Positions 9,524 to 19,088 are shown, numbered from the stretch's first letter. The stretch is DNA of 64,000 bases from Ramlibacter rhizophilus (GCF_004681965.1 NZ_SMLL01000006.1:124001-188000), one strand, 5' to 3'. The notes: a model not told the origin generated them from the sequence alone. Program-made: numbers and translations.

Positions 9524-10930
9524 ATGACTTTCCTGCGCCTGGCCGCGGCCTGCGCCTTGCCGCTGTGGCTGGCGGCCTGCGCCGTCCCGCGCGCCCCCGC
9601 ACCGCCCGAGATCGTGGCGCCGACGCAGTGGTATGCGCCCATGCCGCACGGCGGCCGCCTGGCGGACCTGGTCCGCTGGTGGCGCGAGCTGGACGACGCC
9701 GTGCTGGCGGACCTGATCGACCAGGCCCAGACCGGCAGCCCCACGATCGCCGCCGCGCAGGCCCGCATCGCGCAGGCACGGGCGGCGCGGGCGGCGTCCC
9801 GCGCCGCGCTGCTGCCCAGCGTGGACGGCGCCGCCTCCCTCACGCGCGGCAACGCGCAGGCGCCGCTGCCCCTGGCCACCACGGCGCAGGTCGGCGCCGA
9901 AGCTGGCTGGGAGATCGACCTCTTCGGCGGTCGCCAGTACGCGATCGATGCGGCGCAGGCGCGGCTTCGCAGCGCCGAGGCGGGCTGGCATGACGCCCGC
10001 ATCACCGTCGCGGCCGAGACCGCCGCCAGCTACTTCCGCCTGCGCGCCTGCCAGCGCCTGCTGGAGGTCTCGCAAGGCGATGCCGGCTCGCGGGCCGAGA
10101 CCGCGCGGCTCGCGCAGCTGAGCGCCGACGCCGGCTTCACCCCGCCCGCCAACGCGGCCCTCGCCCGCGCCGCCGCCGCCGACAGCGCGGCGCGCCTGAT
10201 CCAGCAGCGGGCGCAGTGCGAGATCGAGCTCAAGACCCTGGTGGCCCTGACTGGCCTGGCCGAGCCCGCGCTGGCCGCGCGCCTGGCGCAGACACGCACG
10301 GCGATACCCGGCACGCTGTTCGGCGTGGCGGCCTTGCCGGCGCGCGTGCTGGCGCAGCGCCCGGACGTGTTCCAGGCCGAGCAGGCGATCGCCGCGGCCA
10401 GCGCCGAGGTCGGCGCCGCGCGCGCGGACCGCTACCCGCGCCTGTCCCTGTCGGGCTCCATCCGCGCCGGCCTGGTCCGCACCGGCGGCGACACGGTGGA
10501 GGCGCAGACCTGGGCCATCGGCCCGCTGGCCGTCTCGGTACCGCTCTTCGACGGCGGCCGCCGCGAAGCCAACGTGGACGCCGCCATCGGCCGCTACCAG
10601 GAGGCCGTGGCGCTCTACCGCGGCCGCGTGCGCTCGGCGGTGAGCGAGGTCGAGCAGGCGCTGGTGGCCATCGACGCGGCGCTGCGGCGCGGCGACTCGG
10701 TACGAACCGCCGCCCGAAACTTCCAGGCCTACTTCGACTCCGTTGAAGCGCGCTACCGCAGCGGCCTGGCCAGCCTCGTGGAGCTGGAGGACGCGCGGCG
10801 CGACCTGTTCGCCGCGCAGACCGCGGTGGTCGGCCTCGAGCGCGACCTGCAGTCGGCCTGGGTGAGCCTCTACCGCGCCGCCGGCGGTGGCTGGGAGCGC
10901 GACGCCTCCGCCCTTGCCGCACAGCCCTGA
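9524..10930 (+). CDS. RND efflux outer-membrane lipoprotein (NodT/OprM family)
   Basis: This 468-residue outer membrane factor forms the TolC-like exit duct of a tripartite pump. A lipoprotein signal with the lipobox LAAC ends at Cys20. Two repeated OEP domains follow, with EIDLFGGRQYAIDAAQARLRS-type and VPLFDGGRREANVDAA-type motifs characteristic of the NodT subfamily. An SD-like GAGAGGA lies about ten bases before the ATG. It is the first gene of a three-gene operon with the membrane fusion protein and the RND permease; outer membrane gene first is a less common order. No dedicated regulator is adjacent, so the substrate is not predictable. Confidence 0.92.
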   Translation: MTFLRLAAACALPLWLAACAVPRAPAPPEIVAPTQWYAPMPHGGRLADLVRWWRELDDAVLADLIDQAQTGSPTIAAAQARIAQARAARAASRAALLPSVDGAASLTRGNAQAPLPLATTAQVGAEAGWEIDLFGGRQYAIDAAQARLRSAEAGWHDARITVAAETAASYFRLRACQRLLEVSQGDAGSRAETARLAQLSADAGFTPPANAALARAAAADSAARLIQQRAQCEIELKTLVALTGLAEPALAARLAQTRTAIPGTLFGVAALPARVLAQRPDVFQAEQAIAAASAEVGAARADRYPRLSLSGSIRAGLVRTGGDTVEAQTWAIGPLAVSVPLFDGGRREANVDAAIGRYQEAVALYRGRVRSAVSEVEQALVAIDAALRRGDSVRTAARNFQAYFDSVEARYRSGLASLVELEDARRDLFAAQTAVVGLERDLQSAWVSLYRAAGGGWERDASALAAQP

Positions 10931-10952
10931 ACCCCCATCCGGACGCCTTCCC

Positions 10953-12137
10953 ATGCACGCATCCACCCTCCGCACGCCCCTCCTGCTGATTGCGCTGGCG
11001 CTCGTCCTGGCGGCCTGCCAGCGCAACGAGGGGCCGGACGCCGCTTCAGGCAGCCCGGCCGCCACCGCGCCGGAACCCAAGCCGGCCCTGACGGTGACCA
11101 CCACCACGCCGCTGCGCGCGCAGCTCGCGCAGACGCTGGCCGCCAACGGCAACATCGCCGCCTGGCAGGAGGCCAGCATCGGGGCCGAGACCGGCGGGCA
11201 GCGCCTGACCGAGGTGCGCGTGAACGTGGGCGACCGCGTCAAGAAGGGCCAGGTGCTGGCGGTCTTCGCGCGCGACACCGTCGATGCCGAAGCCGCGCAG
11301 GCCCGCGCCACGCTGGCCGAGGCGGAAGCGGCGGCCGCCGAGGCCGTGGCCAACGCCCAGCGGGCGCGCAGCCTGGAGGCGACCGGCGCGCTCTCGGCCT
11401 CGCAGATCAACCAGTACGTGACCGCCGCCGAGACGGCGCGGGCGCGGGTGCAGGCAGCCCGCGCGGCGCTGGACGCGCGGCAGCTGCGCCAGGGCCAGAC
11501 CCAGGTGGTGGCGCCCGACGAGGGCATCATCTCCGCGCGCAATGCGACCGTGGGCGCCGTGGTGGCCAGCGGCACCGAGCTGTTCCGCCTGATCCGCCAG
11601 GGCCGCCTGGAGTGGCGTGCCGAGGTCACCTCCGACGCACTGGGCCGCCTTCGGCCCGGCACCCCCGCCGAGGTCACGGCCGCGAGTGGGGCGAGGCTGC
11701 AGGGCCGCGTGCGGACCATCGGCCCCACGGTGGACCCGCAGACCCGGCAGGCCCTGGTCTATGTGGACGTCAAGCCGGTCGGCGAGGGCGGCAACGCGCT
11801 GCCCGGCATGTACGCGCGCGGCAGCTTCGACCTGGGCAGCGCCTCCGCGCTCACCGTGCCGCAGACGGCGGTGGTGGTGCGCGACGGCTTCAGCTACGTG
11901 ATGACGCTCACGCCCGACAACCGCGTCCAGCAGGTGAAGGTGCAGGCCGGGCGCATCGTGGGCGACCGGATGGAGATCATCGAGGGCCTCGCGCCCGATG
12001 CACGGGTGATCGCCTCGGGCGGCAGCTTCCTGAACGAGGGCGACGTGGTGCGCGTGGTCGATCCGACCCCGCAGCCGGGCGTGGCCGCCGCCGCCCCCGA
12101 CGGCGCCGCGCCGGGCAACGGCGCTGCCGCGAAGTGA
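10953..12137 (+). CDS. RND efflux periplasmic adaptor (membrane fusion protein), lipoprotein
   Basis: This 394-residue HlyD/AcrA-type adaptor links the inner-membrane RND pump to the outer-membrane duct. It starts with a lipoprotein signal (lipobox LAACQ, Cys at about residue 23). A biotinyl-lipoyl half (VNVGDRVKKGQVLAVF) flanks a short alpha hairpin rich in Ala and Glu, with the second lipoyl half (VVAPDEGIISARNATVGAVV) after it, then beta-barrel and membrane-proximal domains. ATG at 10953 is preferred over an upstream in-frame start because the signal peptide begins there. It is 22 bp downstream of the outer membrane factor and 28 bp upstream of the permease gene. Confidence 0.93.
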   Translation: MHASTLRTPLLLIALALVLAACQRNEGPDAASGSPAATAPEPKPALTVTTTTPLRAQLAQTLAANGNIAAWQEASIGAETGGQRLTEVRVNVGDRVKKGQVLAVFARDTVDAEAAQARATLAEAEAAAAEAVANAQRARSLEATGALSASQINQYVTAAETARARVQAARAALDARQLRQGQTQVVAPDEGIISARNATVGAVVASGTELFRLIRQGRLEWRAEVTSDALGRLRPGTPAEVTAASGARLQGRVRTIGPTVDPQTRQALVYVDVKPVGEGGNALPGMYARGSFDLGSASALTVPQTAVVVRDGFSYVMTLTPDNRVQQVKVQAGRIVGDRMEIIEGLAPDARVIASGGSFLNEGDVVRVVDPTPQPGVAAAAPDGAAPGNGAAAK

Positions 12138-12165
12138 CCGGCCGCGCCGGACCAAGGCTTCCAAG

Positions 12166-15100
12166 ATGATGAACGTCTCCTCGTGGTCGATCCGCAATCC
12201 CATTCCGGCGGCCATGCTTTTCGTGCTGCTCACCTTCGGAGGGCTGCTGTCCTTCAAGGCGATGAAGGTGCAGAACTTCCCGGACATCGACCTGCCCACG
12301 GTGAGCGTCAGCGCGGCGCTGCCGGGCGCTTCGCCGGCGCAGATGGAAACGGACGTCGCGCGCAAGATCGAGAACGCCCTGGCGACCGTCCAGGGGCTCA
12401 AGCACATCTACACCAAGGTGCAGGACGGCGTGGCCACCATCACGGCCGAATTCCGCCTGGAAAAACCCACGCAGGAAGCCGTCGACGACGTGCGTTCGGC
12501 GGTCGCGGCCATCCGCGCCGACCTGCCCTCGGACCTGCGCGACCCCGTCATCAACAAGCTGAACCTCGCCGGCCAGCCGGTGCTGGCCTACGCCATCGCC
12601 TCGCCGCGCATGGATGCCGAGGCGCTGTCCTGGTTCGTGGACAACGAGGTCTCGCGCAAGCTGCTGGCCGTGCCGGGCGTGGGCGCCGTCAAGCGCGTGG
12701 GTGGCGTGGACCGCGAAGTCCAGGTGAACCTGGACCCGCAGCGCATGCTGGCCCTGGGCGTGACCGCGGCGGACGTCTCGCGCGCGCTGCGGCAGGTGCA
12801 GGTGGAGGTGGCCGGCGGACGCGCCGAGCTCGGCAGCGGCGAGCAGCCCGTGCGCACCCTGGGCACGGTGCGCACCGCTGGTGAGGTCGCGGACATCCGC
12901 GTCCCGGTGCCGCGCGGCCGCTCGGTTCGCATCGGCGACGTCGCCACCGTCCGCGACAGCTACGCCGAGCCGCGTTCGGCGGCGCTGCTGGACGGCCGGC
13001 CGGTGGTGGGCTTCGAGGTCGCGCGCAGCAAGGGCGAGAGCGAGGTGGAGGTCGGCGCGGGCGTGCGCACGGCGCTCGCCGAACTGCGCGCCGCCCACCC
13101 GGACATCGAGCTCACGCAGGCCTTCGATTTCGTCACGCCGGTGGAGCAGGAGTACGACGCTTCGCTCAAGCTGCTGTACGAGGGCGCGCTGCTCGCGGTG
13201 CTGGTGGTGTGGCTGTTCCTGCGCGACTGGCGCGCGACCTTCGTGTCGGCGGTAGCCCTGCCCATGTCGGTGATCCCGGCCTTCCTGGGCATGTACCTGC
13301 TGGGGTTTTCCATCAACGTGGTGACGCTGCTGGCGCTGTCGCTGGTGGTCGGCATCCTGGTGGACGACGCCATCGTGGAGGTGGAGAACATCGTGCGCCA
13401 CCTGCGCATGGGCAAGAGCCCCTTCCAGGCCGCGATGGAAGCCGCCGACGAGATCGGCCTGGCCGTGATCGCCACCACCTTCACGCTGATCGCTGTGTTC
13501 CTGCCCACGGCCTTCATGAGCGGCGTGGCCGGCAAGTTCTTCAAGCAGTTCGGCTGGACGGCGTCCCTCGCGGTGTTCGCCTCGCTGGTGGTCGCGCGGG
13601 TGCTCACGCCCATGATGGCGGCCTACCTGCTCAAGCCCATCGTCACCGCCGAACGCGAGCCGCGCTGGCTGGCCGCGTACATGGGCGCGGCGCGCTGGTG
13701 CCTGCGCCATCGCGTCACGACCATGGTGCTGGCGACCTTGTTCTTCTTCGGCTCGGTGGCGCTCATCCCGCTGCTGCCCACGGGCTTCATCCCGCCGGAC
13801 GACAACTCCCAGACCCAGGTGTACCTGGAGCTGCCGCCGGGCTCCACGCTGGCGCAGACGCGCAATGCCGCCGAACAGGCGCGCACCTTGATCGGACGCG
13901 TGCCGCACGTGCAGAGCGTCTACACCACCATCGGCGGCGGCAGCGCCGGCGGGGACCCCTTCGCCGCCGGGGGCGCGGCCGAGGTGCGCAAGGCCACGCT
14001 CACGGTGCTGCTGGCCGAACGCAGCGAGCGCCCGCGCAAGCAGCCGATCGAAAACCAGATCCGCGGCGCGCTGGAGGCCCTGCCCGGCGTGCGCAGCAAG
14101 GTGGGGCTGGGCGGCTCGGGCGAGAAGTACATCCTGGTGCTCACCGGCGAGGACCCGCAGGCCCTGGCCACGGCGGCGCGCGCGGTCGAGCGCGACCTGC
14201 GCACCATCCCGGGCCTGGGCAGCGTGGCCTCCACCGCCAGCCTGGTGCGGCCGGAGATTTCCGTGCGCCCGGACTTCGCCCGTGCAGCCGACCTGGGGGT
14301 GACCAGCGCAGCCATCGGGGAGACGCTGCGCATCGCCACCGTGGGCGACTACGACGCGGCCCTGCCCAAGCTCAACCTCTCGCAGCGGCAGGTGCCCATC
14401 GTGGTCAAGCTGGCCGAGTCGGCGCAGCAGGACTTGTCCCTGCTGGAGCGCCTGCAGGTGCCGGGCGCGCGCGGCCCGGTGCCGCTGGGCGAGGTGGCCC
14501 GCTTCGACCTCACCGGCGGACCGGCCGTGATCGACCGCTACGACCGCTCGCGCAACATCAACTTCGAGGTCGAACTCTCGGGCCTGCCCCTGGGCGAGGT
14601 CAAGGCGGTGGTGGACGAGCTGCCCTCCATCCGCAAGCTGCCGGCCGGGGTGCGCGTGGTGGAGATCGGCGACGCGGAAGTCATGGGCGAGCTGTTCGCC
14701 AGCTTCGGCCTGGCCATGCTCACGGGCGTGCTGTGCATCTACATCGTGCTGGTGCTGCTGTTCAAGGACTTCCTGCACCCGGTGACCATCCTCGCGGCGC
14801 TGCCGCTGTCACTGGGCGGGGCCTTCGTGGGGCTGCTGGCGGCCAATGCCAGCTTCTCCATGCCTTCGCTCATCGGCCTGATCATGCTCATGGGCATCGC
14901 GACCAAGAACTCCATCCTGCTGGTGGAGTACGCCATCGTCGCCCGCCGCGACCACGGCATGAGCCGCCTGGAGGCGCTGCTGGACGCCTGCCACAAGCGC
15001 GCCCGCCCGATCATCATGACCACCATCGCCATGAGCGCCGGCATGCTGCCGATCGCCGTGGGCTGGGGCGCGGCGGACCCGAGCTTCCGCTCGCCCATGG

Positions 15101-15258
15101 CCATTGCCGTCATCGGCGGCCTGATCACGTCCACGGTGCTGAGCCTGCTGGTGATCCCGGTGGTGTTCACGTACGTGGACGACGTGGAGCACTTCGTGCG
15201 CCGCATGGTCGCGCGGCTGCGCGGCCGGCGGCACGAAGAGCGTGCGAGCGCCGGCTGA
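12166..15258 (+). CDS. RND multidrug efflux permease
   Basis: The 1030-residue inner-membrane proton-driven pump belongs to the AcrB/MdtB-like RND family. It has twelve predicted membrane helices with two large periplasmic loops. The proton-relay motif GILVDDAIVEVENI in TM4 carries the two Asp residues. The C-terminal half carries GIATKNSILLVEYA, typical of TM10 regions. Two adjacent ATG codons lie at 12166; the first is taken. It completes the efflux operon. Length is normal. The end is convergent with rfaE2, ten bases apart, with a stem-loop between. Substrate cannot be read. Confidence 0.94.
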   Translation: MMNVSSWSIRNPIPAAMLFVLLTFGGLLSFKAMKVQNFPDIDLPTVSVSAALPGASPAQMETDVARKIENALATVQGLKHIYTKVQDGVATITAEFRLEKPTQEAVDDVRSAVAAIRADLPSDLRDPVINKLNLAGQPVLAYAIASPRMDAEALSWFVDNEVSRKLLAVPGVGAVKRVGGVDREVQVNLDPQRMLALGVTAADVSRALRQVQVEVAGGRAELGSGEQPVRTLGTVRTAGEVADIRVPVPRGRSVRIGDVATVRDSYAEPRSAALLDGRPVVGFEVARSKGESEVEVGAGVRTALAELRAAHPDIELTQAFDFVTPVEQEYDASLKLLYEGALLAVLVVWLFLRDWRATFVSAVALPMSVIPAFLGMYLLGFSINVVTLLALSLVVGILVDDAIVEVENIVRHLRMGKSPFQAAMEAADEIGLAVIATTFTLIAVFLPTAFMSGVAGKFFKQFGWTASLAVFASLVVARVLTPMMAAYLLKPIVTAEREPRWLAAYMGAARWCLRHRVTTMVLATLFFFGSVALIPLLPTGFIPPDDNSQTQVYLELPPGSTLAQTRNAAEQARTLIGRVPHVQSVYTTIGGGSAGGDPFAAGGAAEVRKATLTVLLAERSERPRKQPIENQIRGALEALPGVRSKVGLGGSGEKYILVLTGEDPQALATAARAVERDLRTIPGLGSVASTASLVRPEISVRPDFARAADLGVTSAAIGETLRIATVGDYDAALPKLNLSQRQVPIVVKLAESAQQDLSLLERLQVPGARGPVPLGEVARFDLTGGPAVIDRYDRSRNINFEVELSGLPLGEVKAVVDELPSIRKLPAGVRVVEIGDAEVMGELFASFGLAMLTGVLCIYIVLVLLFKDFLHPVTILAALPLSLGGAFVGLLAANASFSMPSLIGLIMLMGIATKNSILLVEYAIVARRDHGMSRLEALLDACHKRARPIIMTTIAMSAGMLPIAVGWGAADPSFRSPMAIAVIGGLITSTVLSLLVIPVVFTYVDDVEHFVRRMVARLRGRRHEERASAG

Positions 15259-15260
15259 GG

Positions 15261-15278
15261 GAGGCGCTCAGGCGCCTC
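15261..15278. terminator. Stem-loop between convergent RND pump and rfaE2 genes
   Basis: A perfect 7-bp GC stem (GAGGCGC / GCGCCTC) with a TCAG loop lies exactly where the two convergent genes end; the rfaE2 stop codon is in the loop. There is no T-tract, so an intrinsic terminator is only possible, not certain. Confidence 0.35.
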
Positions 15279-15780
15279 GGACGCGCTTCACGAACGAGGT
15301 GGTGGAGTAACCCTCGACGAACGGAATCGCCAGCGCGCGGCCGCCCCAGCTTTCCACCAGGGTGGTCTCGGCGAGGCGGCGCATGTCGTAGTCGCCGCCC
15401 TTGACGTACACGTCGGGCCGCAACTCGGCGATGAGCTGCACCGGGGTGTCCTCGTCGAACCAGGTCACCAGGTCCACGGACTCCAATGCCGCCACCATGG
15501 CGGCGCGATCCTGCTCGTTGTTGAGGGGGCGGTCCGGACCCTTGCCGAGGCGACGCGCGGAGGCGTCGGTGTTGAGCGCCAGCACCAGGCTCGCTCCCTC
15601 GGCCCGGGCCTGGGCGAGGTAAGTGACGTGGCCGCGGTGCAGCACGTCGAAGACGCCGTTGGTGAAGACCACGGGCCGGGGCAGCCGCGCCGCCGCTTCG
15701 GCCGCGCGCTCGCGCGGCACGAGCTTGCGCAGGAAGGCGATCGGGGCGGGCGCGCCGGCCCCGGAGCCCGCCAGGCTCAC
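15268..15780 (-). CDS. rfaE2: D-glycero-beta-D-manno-heptose 1-phosphate adenylyltransferase
   Basis: This 170-residue cytidylyltransferase-fold protein corresponds to the C-terminal half of HldE, making ADP-heptose for the LPS inner core. Nucleotidyltransferase motifs are clear: FTNGVFDVLHRGHVTYL with the HxGH signature, and the later EGYSTTSFVKR motif. It is a stand-alone domain, as is usual in betaproteobacteria, where the kinase (HldA/RfaE1) is encoded elsewhere. The GTG start at 15778-15780 overlaps the TGA stop of the upstream ferritin-like gene (GTGA), so the frame beyond that point upstream is not used. The pairing with the ferritin-like gene has no obvious functional reason. Confidence 0.9.
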   Translation of the reverse strand: MSLAGSGAGAPAPIAFLRKLVPRERAAEAAARLPRPVVFTNGVFDVLHRGHVTYLAQARAEGASLVLALNTDASARRLGKGPDRPLNNEQDRAAMVAALESVDLVTWFDEDTPVQLIAELRPDVYVKGGDYDMRRLAETTLVESWGGRALAIPFVEGYSTTSFVKRVRGA

Positions 15781-16640
15781 GCCGCGCTGGCCTCGCGCAG
15801 AGCGCCCGCCGCGAGGCTGGCAGTCAACTCCTTGCGGTAGCGATTGAGCTCCTGCACGTTCTTGAAGCTGCGGTCCATGAGCAGCCCCAGGTTGTGCAGG
15901 ATGCGCTCGACCACCTTGTTCTCCCACTGCAGGTCGAAGGCGATCTGCTTGTCCAGCCAGTGCTCCAGCCACTCGGGGTCGGGCAGGCGGCTCTGGATGG
16001 TGTCGCGCGGGAACAGGGTCTTGTTCACGTGCAGGTTGGTCGGGTGCAGGGCCTGCGCGGTGCGACGCGCGCTCGCCATGAGCACGCCGATCTTGGCGAA
16101 GGCGGCCCTGGCTTCGTCGCCGCAACGCGCGATGGCGCGCTTCATGTAGCGCAGGTAGGCGCCGCCATGGCGGGCTTCGTCCTGGCTCAGGGTGGTGTAG
16201 ATCTGCTTGATGACCGGCTCGGTGTGCCACTCGGCCGCGCGGCGGTACCAGTGGTTCAGGCGGATCTCGCCGCAGAAATGCAGCATCAGCGTCTCCAGCG
16301 CGGGCGCCGGCTCGAACTCGAAGCGGATCTCGTGCAGTTCCTGCTCGGTGGGCACCAGGTCCGGACGGAAGCGCTTGAGATACTCCATCAGCACCAGCGA
16401 GTGCTTCTGCTCCTCGAAGAACCAGATGGACATGAAGGCCGAGAAGTCGCTGTCGTCGCGGTTGTCGCGCAAGAACATCTCCGTGGCGGGCAGGGCGGCC
16501 CACTCGGTGATGGCGTTCATCTTGATGGTCTGGGCCTGCTCGTCGGAGAGCAGGGACGCATCGAAGCGGTCCCAGGGAATGTCCTTGTCCATGTGCCAGC
16601 GGACGGACTCGAGCTGCTTGAAAAGTTCGGGATAAAGCAT
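15777..16640 (-). CDS. Ferritin-like domain protein (di-iron fold, function unknown)
   Basis: This 287-residue, all-helical protein has the ligand pattern of a ferritin-like four-helix di-iron protein: FFEEQKH in one helix, then LHFCGEIRLNHWY and SQDEARHGGAYLRYM with paired E..H metal ligands. Proteins of this type occur widely in betaproteobacteria; some are annotated as oxygenase-like or acyl-ACP-desaturase-like, but no reaction is established from this sequence. It has no signal peptide or membrane segment. It overlaps the start of rfaE2 by four bases, so the two are co-translated. The ATG at 16640 opens directly at the conserved MLYPELFKQLE start. Confidence 0.75.
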   Translation of the reverse strand: MLYPELFKQLESVRWHMDKDIPWDRFDASLLSDEQAQTIKMNAITEWAALPATEMFLRDNRDDSDFSAFMSIWFFEEQKHSLVLMEYLKRFRPDLVPTEQELHEIRFEFEPAPALETLMLHFCGEIRLNHWYRRAAEWHTEPVIKQIYTTLSQDEARHGGAYLRYMKRAIARCGDEARAAFAKIGVLMASARRTAQALHPTNLHVNKTLFPRDTIQSRLPDPEWLEHWLDKQIAFDLQWENKVVERILHNLGLLMDRSFKNVQELNRYRKELTASLAAGALREASAA

Positions 16641-17019
16641 GAGGAAGACGTGGTTGCGTGAATTTTAAGCGGCGCGCGCGAAGCGCCCGTGGGCGCATAA
16701 CCCGTCGCCGCGACGGACTTGCGCTATCGATACCGCGCAGTCATACTCCATACCAACCAGTTCACTCGACATCAGGCATGGTCACAAACTCTTACCTCGT
16801 CCGCGCCATCCCAGCGGGAACCCTGGCCCGACGGGGGGTGTCCATCGGCGCTGGGAGCAGGCACTGGGGGTTGACCGGTTCCTGCTGCGGAGCCTTCCGG
16901 CGCCTTCGGGCCCGGCTGAAATCCTGGGGCGATTCTTCTCCTCCTCCCTCCCTCCCTCTTTCGTTCCAGGGCGCTTCGCAGCATCTTTCTTTTCGCAGTC
17001 CCGGGCGCGGAGCGCGCCG
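16641..17019. other. 379-bp divergent intergenic region upstream of the six-gene lipid operon
   Basis: The region separates the ferritin-like gene (minus) from the FAD oxidoreductase gene (plus) and must hold promoters for both. Base composition is lower in GC at 16730-16800. A 30-nt all-pyrimidine tract lies at 16933-16962. A good SD (GGAG, 17009-17012) precedes the plus-strand ATG. Short open frames across it show no recognisable protein. I could not identify a confident promoter or ECF-sigma motif. Confidence 0.6.
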
Positions 17020-18339
17020 ATGAGGGTCGCCGTCGTCGGCTCGGGCATCGCCGGACTGGCGGCCGCGCAGGCCTTGAACGGCCATGCCGCCGTGACGCTG
17101 TTCGAAGCATCGGACTGGTTCGGCGGCCACGCCCACACGGTGGACGTGACCCTGCCCGGCCCCGACGGCCGGCCGCTGACGCAGGGCGTTGACACCGGCT
17201 TCCTCGTCTTCAACGAGCGCACCTACCCTGGGCTGATCGCGCTCTTCGATGCGCTGCAGGTGCCCAGCACGCGCACCGAGATGTCGTTCTCCGTGCAGGT
17301 GCGACACCCGGATGCGTCCCCGGCCCTGGAGTGGAGCGGCAGCAGCCTTGGCACCGTCTTCGCGCAGCGCCGCAACCTGCTGCGGCCGCAGTTCCTGCGC
17401 ATGCTGTGGGACCTGCTGCGCTTCAACCGCATCACCACACGGATCGCCCAGGCGCACGCCGACATCGCCCTGGTGCAGCCCCTGGGCGATTTCCTCGCGG
17501 CCCATGGTTTCTCGCAGGCCTTCCGCGACTGGTACCTGCTGCCCATGCTGGGCTGCATCTGGAGTTGCCCGACCGAACAGATGCTGCGCTACCCGGTGGG
17601 CAGCCTGATCCGCTTCTGCCACAACCATGGGCTGATCCAGGTCAGCGGCCGGCCGCCCTGGCGCACGGTCACCGGTGGCTCGCGCCGCTATGTCGAGCGC
17701 ATCGTCGCGCAACTGTCCGATGCGCGCCTGCGCACGCCCGTGCAGGCGGTGATCCGCAGCGGCGACGGCGTGCGGCTGCGCACCGAGGGCGGCTGGGAGC
17801 ACTTCGACCAGGTCGTGCTGGCCACGCACAGCGACCAGGCCCTGGCCCTGCTCGCCGACGCCAGCCCGCAGGAGCGCGAGCTCCTGGGCGCCATCCGCTA
17901 CCAGGACAATGAAGCCGTGCTGCATACCGATGCCGCGCTGCTGCCCGCGCGCCGCGCGACCTGGGCTGCCTGGAACTACGAACACGTTGCGGGCGCGCAG
18001 GCATCCCGCGTGTGCCTGCACTACCTCATCAACCTCCTGCAGCCCCTGCCCTGGGCACAGCCCGTCATCGTCTCGCTGAACCCGGTGCGGGCGCCCGATG
18101 CGGCGCGGGTGCTGGGCCGCTACGCGTACGCGCACCCCGTCTTCGACGGGCCCGCGCTGCAGGCCCAGGCCCGGCTGCAGCGTCTGCAGGGACAGGCGCG
18201 CACCTGGTTCGCCGGTGCGTGGATGGGCTATGGCTTCCACGAGGACGGGCTCAAGGCGGGCCTCTCGGCGGCGCGCCAGCTGCTCGCGCAGGCGGGCGCG
18301 TCCGTCGGTTCCACCGCCACGCTCGCGGCCGCGCCATGA
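17020..18339 (+). CDS. FAD-dependent oxidoreductase (amine-oxidase fold)
   Basis: This 439-residue flavoprotein begins with a Rossmann dinucleotide motif VVGSGIAGLAAAQAL (residues 5-19) and an acidic FEAS end of beta-2. The following GGHAHTVDV motif is typical of the NAD(P)-binding_8/amine-oxidase group found beside cyclopropane-fatty-acid synthase genes. No signal peptide is seen. It is the first gene of a six-gene run; its TGA overlaps the next ATG by four bases. Related flavoproteins in such clusters are thought to act on membrane fatty acids (desaturation or saturation of methylated acyl chains), which is inference here. The start is supported by GGAG at 17009-17012. Confidence 0.85.
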   Translation: MRVAVVGSGIAGLAAAQALNGHAAVTLFEASDWFGGHAHTVDVTLPGPDGRPLTQGVDTGFLVFNERTYPGLIALFDALQVPSTRTEMSFSVQVRHPDASPALEWSGSSLGTVFAQRRNLLRPQFLRMLWDLLRFNRITTRIAQAHADIALVQPLGDFLAAHGFSQAFRDWYLLPMLGCIWSCPTEQMLRYPVGSLIRFCHNHGLIQVSGRPPWRTVTGGSRRYVERIVAQLSDARLRTPVQAVIRSGDGVRLRTEGGWEHFDQVVLATHSDQALALLADASPQERELLGAIRYQDNEAVLHTDAALLPARRATWAAWNYEHVAGAQASRVCLHYLINLLQPLPWAQPVIVSLNPVRAPDAARVLGRYAYAHPVFDGPALQAQARLQRLQGQARTWFAGAWMGYGFHEDGLKAGLSAARQLLAQAGASVGSTATLAAAP

Positions 18340-19088
18340 CTGCCGGCGCCCTGATCGGCTTCGGCGAGGTCCGGCACACGCGCCTGCGGCCGGCCCGGCA
18401 CGCCTTCGCCTATCGCACCTTCTTCCTGATGCTGCCCATGCGCAGCCTGCACCCGAGCGGGACGCCGGCGTTGCCACGCAACCGGGCCGGCGCCCTGAGC
18501 TTCTGGGACCGCGACCACGGCGAAGGCGGCGAGGACGCGCTCGCCTGGCTCGATGGCCTGCTGCACGCCCAGGGCATCACCGACGCCACCGGCGAAGCCT
18601 GGCTGCACTGCTATCCGCGGGTGCTGGGCTACACCTTCAAGCCGGTGAGCTTCTGGTACTGCCACCGGGCCGACGGCGCGCTGCGCGCCATCGTGGTCGA
18701 GGTGAACAACACGTTTGGCGAACGCCACTGCTACGTGCTGGACGCGCCCGCCTTCGGCCGCGAGCTGCAGGCGCAGAAGGCCTTCCACGTCTCGCCTTTC
18801 TGCCGGGTCGAAGGCCGCTACCGCTTCCGCTTCCTGGTGACACCCGGGCGCGAGCGCACCGTGGCCCGCATCGAACACGACGACGACGCCGGCCCGCTGC
18901 TGTGCACCAGCGTGGCCGGCCGGCTGGAGCCGCTCACGAGGGCCGCGGTGCGGCGCGCCCTGTGGCGCCATCCGGCCATGACGCTGATGGTGATCGCGCG
19001 CATCCACTGGCAGGCCCTGCGCCTGTGGGCGCGCGGCGTTCCCTTCCACCGCAAACCTCCCCCACCCGACCGCTTCGTGACCCGATGA
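18336..19088 (+). CDS. DUF1365 family protein
   Basis: This 250-residue protein is of the DUF1365 family: the N-terminal RHTRLRPARHAFAYRTFFLML, YPRVLGYTFKPVSFWYC and NNTFGERHCYVL stretches are the family hallmarks. The biochemical role is not established. Genes of this family are almost always next to a CFA-type synthase and an FAD oxidoreductase, as here, so a role in modifying membrane acyl chains is likely. The ATG overlaps the upstream stop (ATGA) and its own stop overlaps the next start in the same way. Confidence 0.85.
   Translation: MTAGALIGFGEVRHTRLRPARHAFAYRTFFLMLPMRSLHPSGTPALPRNRAGALSFWDRDHGEGGEDALAWLDGLLHAQGITDATGEAWLHCYPRVLGYTFKPVSFWYCHRADGALRAIVVEVNNTFGERHCYVLDAPAFGRELQAQKAFHVSPFCRVEGRYRFRFLVTPGRERTVARIEHDDDAGPLLCTSVAGRLEPLTRAAVRRALWRHPAMTLMVIARIHWQALRLWARGVPFHRKPPPPDRFVTR

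Noticed and set aside
6713..11728. 1671-codon open frame on the minus strand opposite glnE and the efflux genes
   Set aside because: It crosses several well-supported genes of the other strand and shows no recognisable domain, only the composition of an antisense frame.
16658..17023. 121-codon open frame across the 16.6-17.0 kb gap
   Set aside because: It has no homology-like motif, no SD, and includes the pyrimidine tract; it is probably non-coding.
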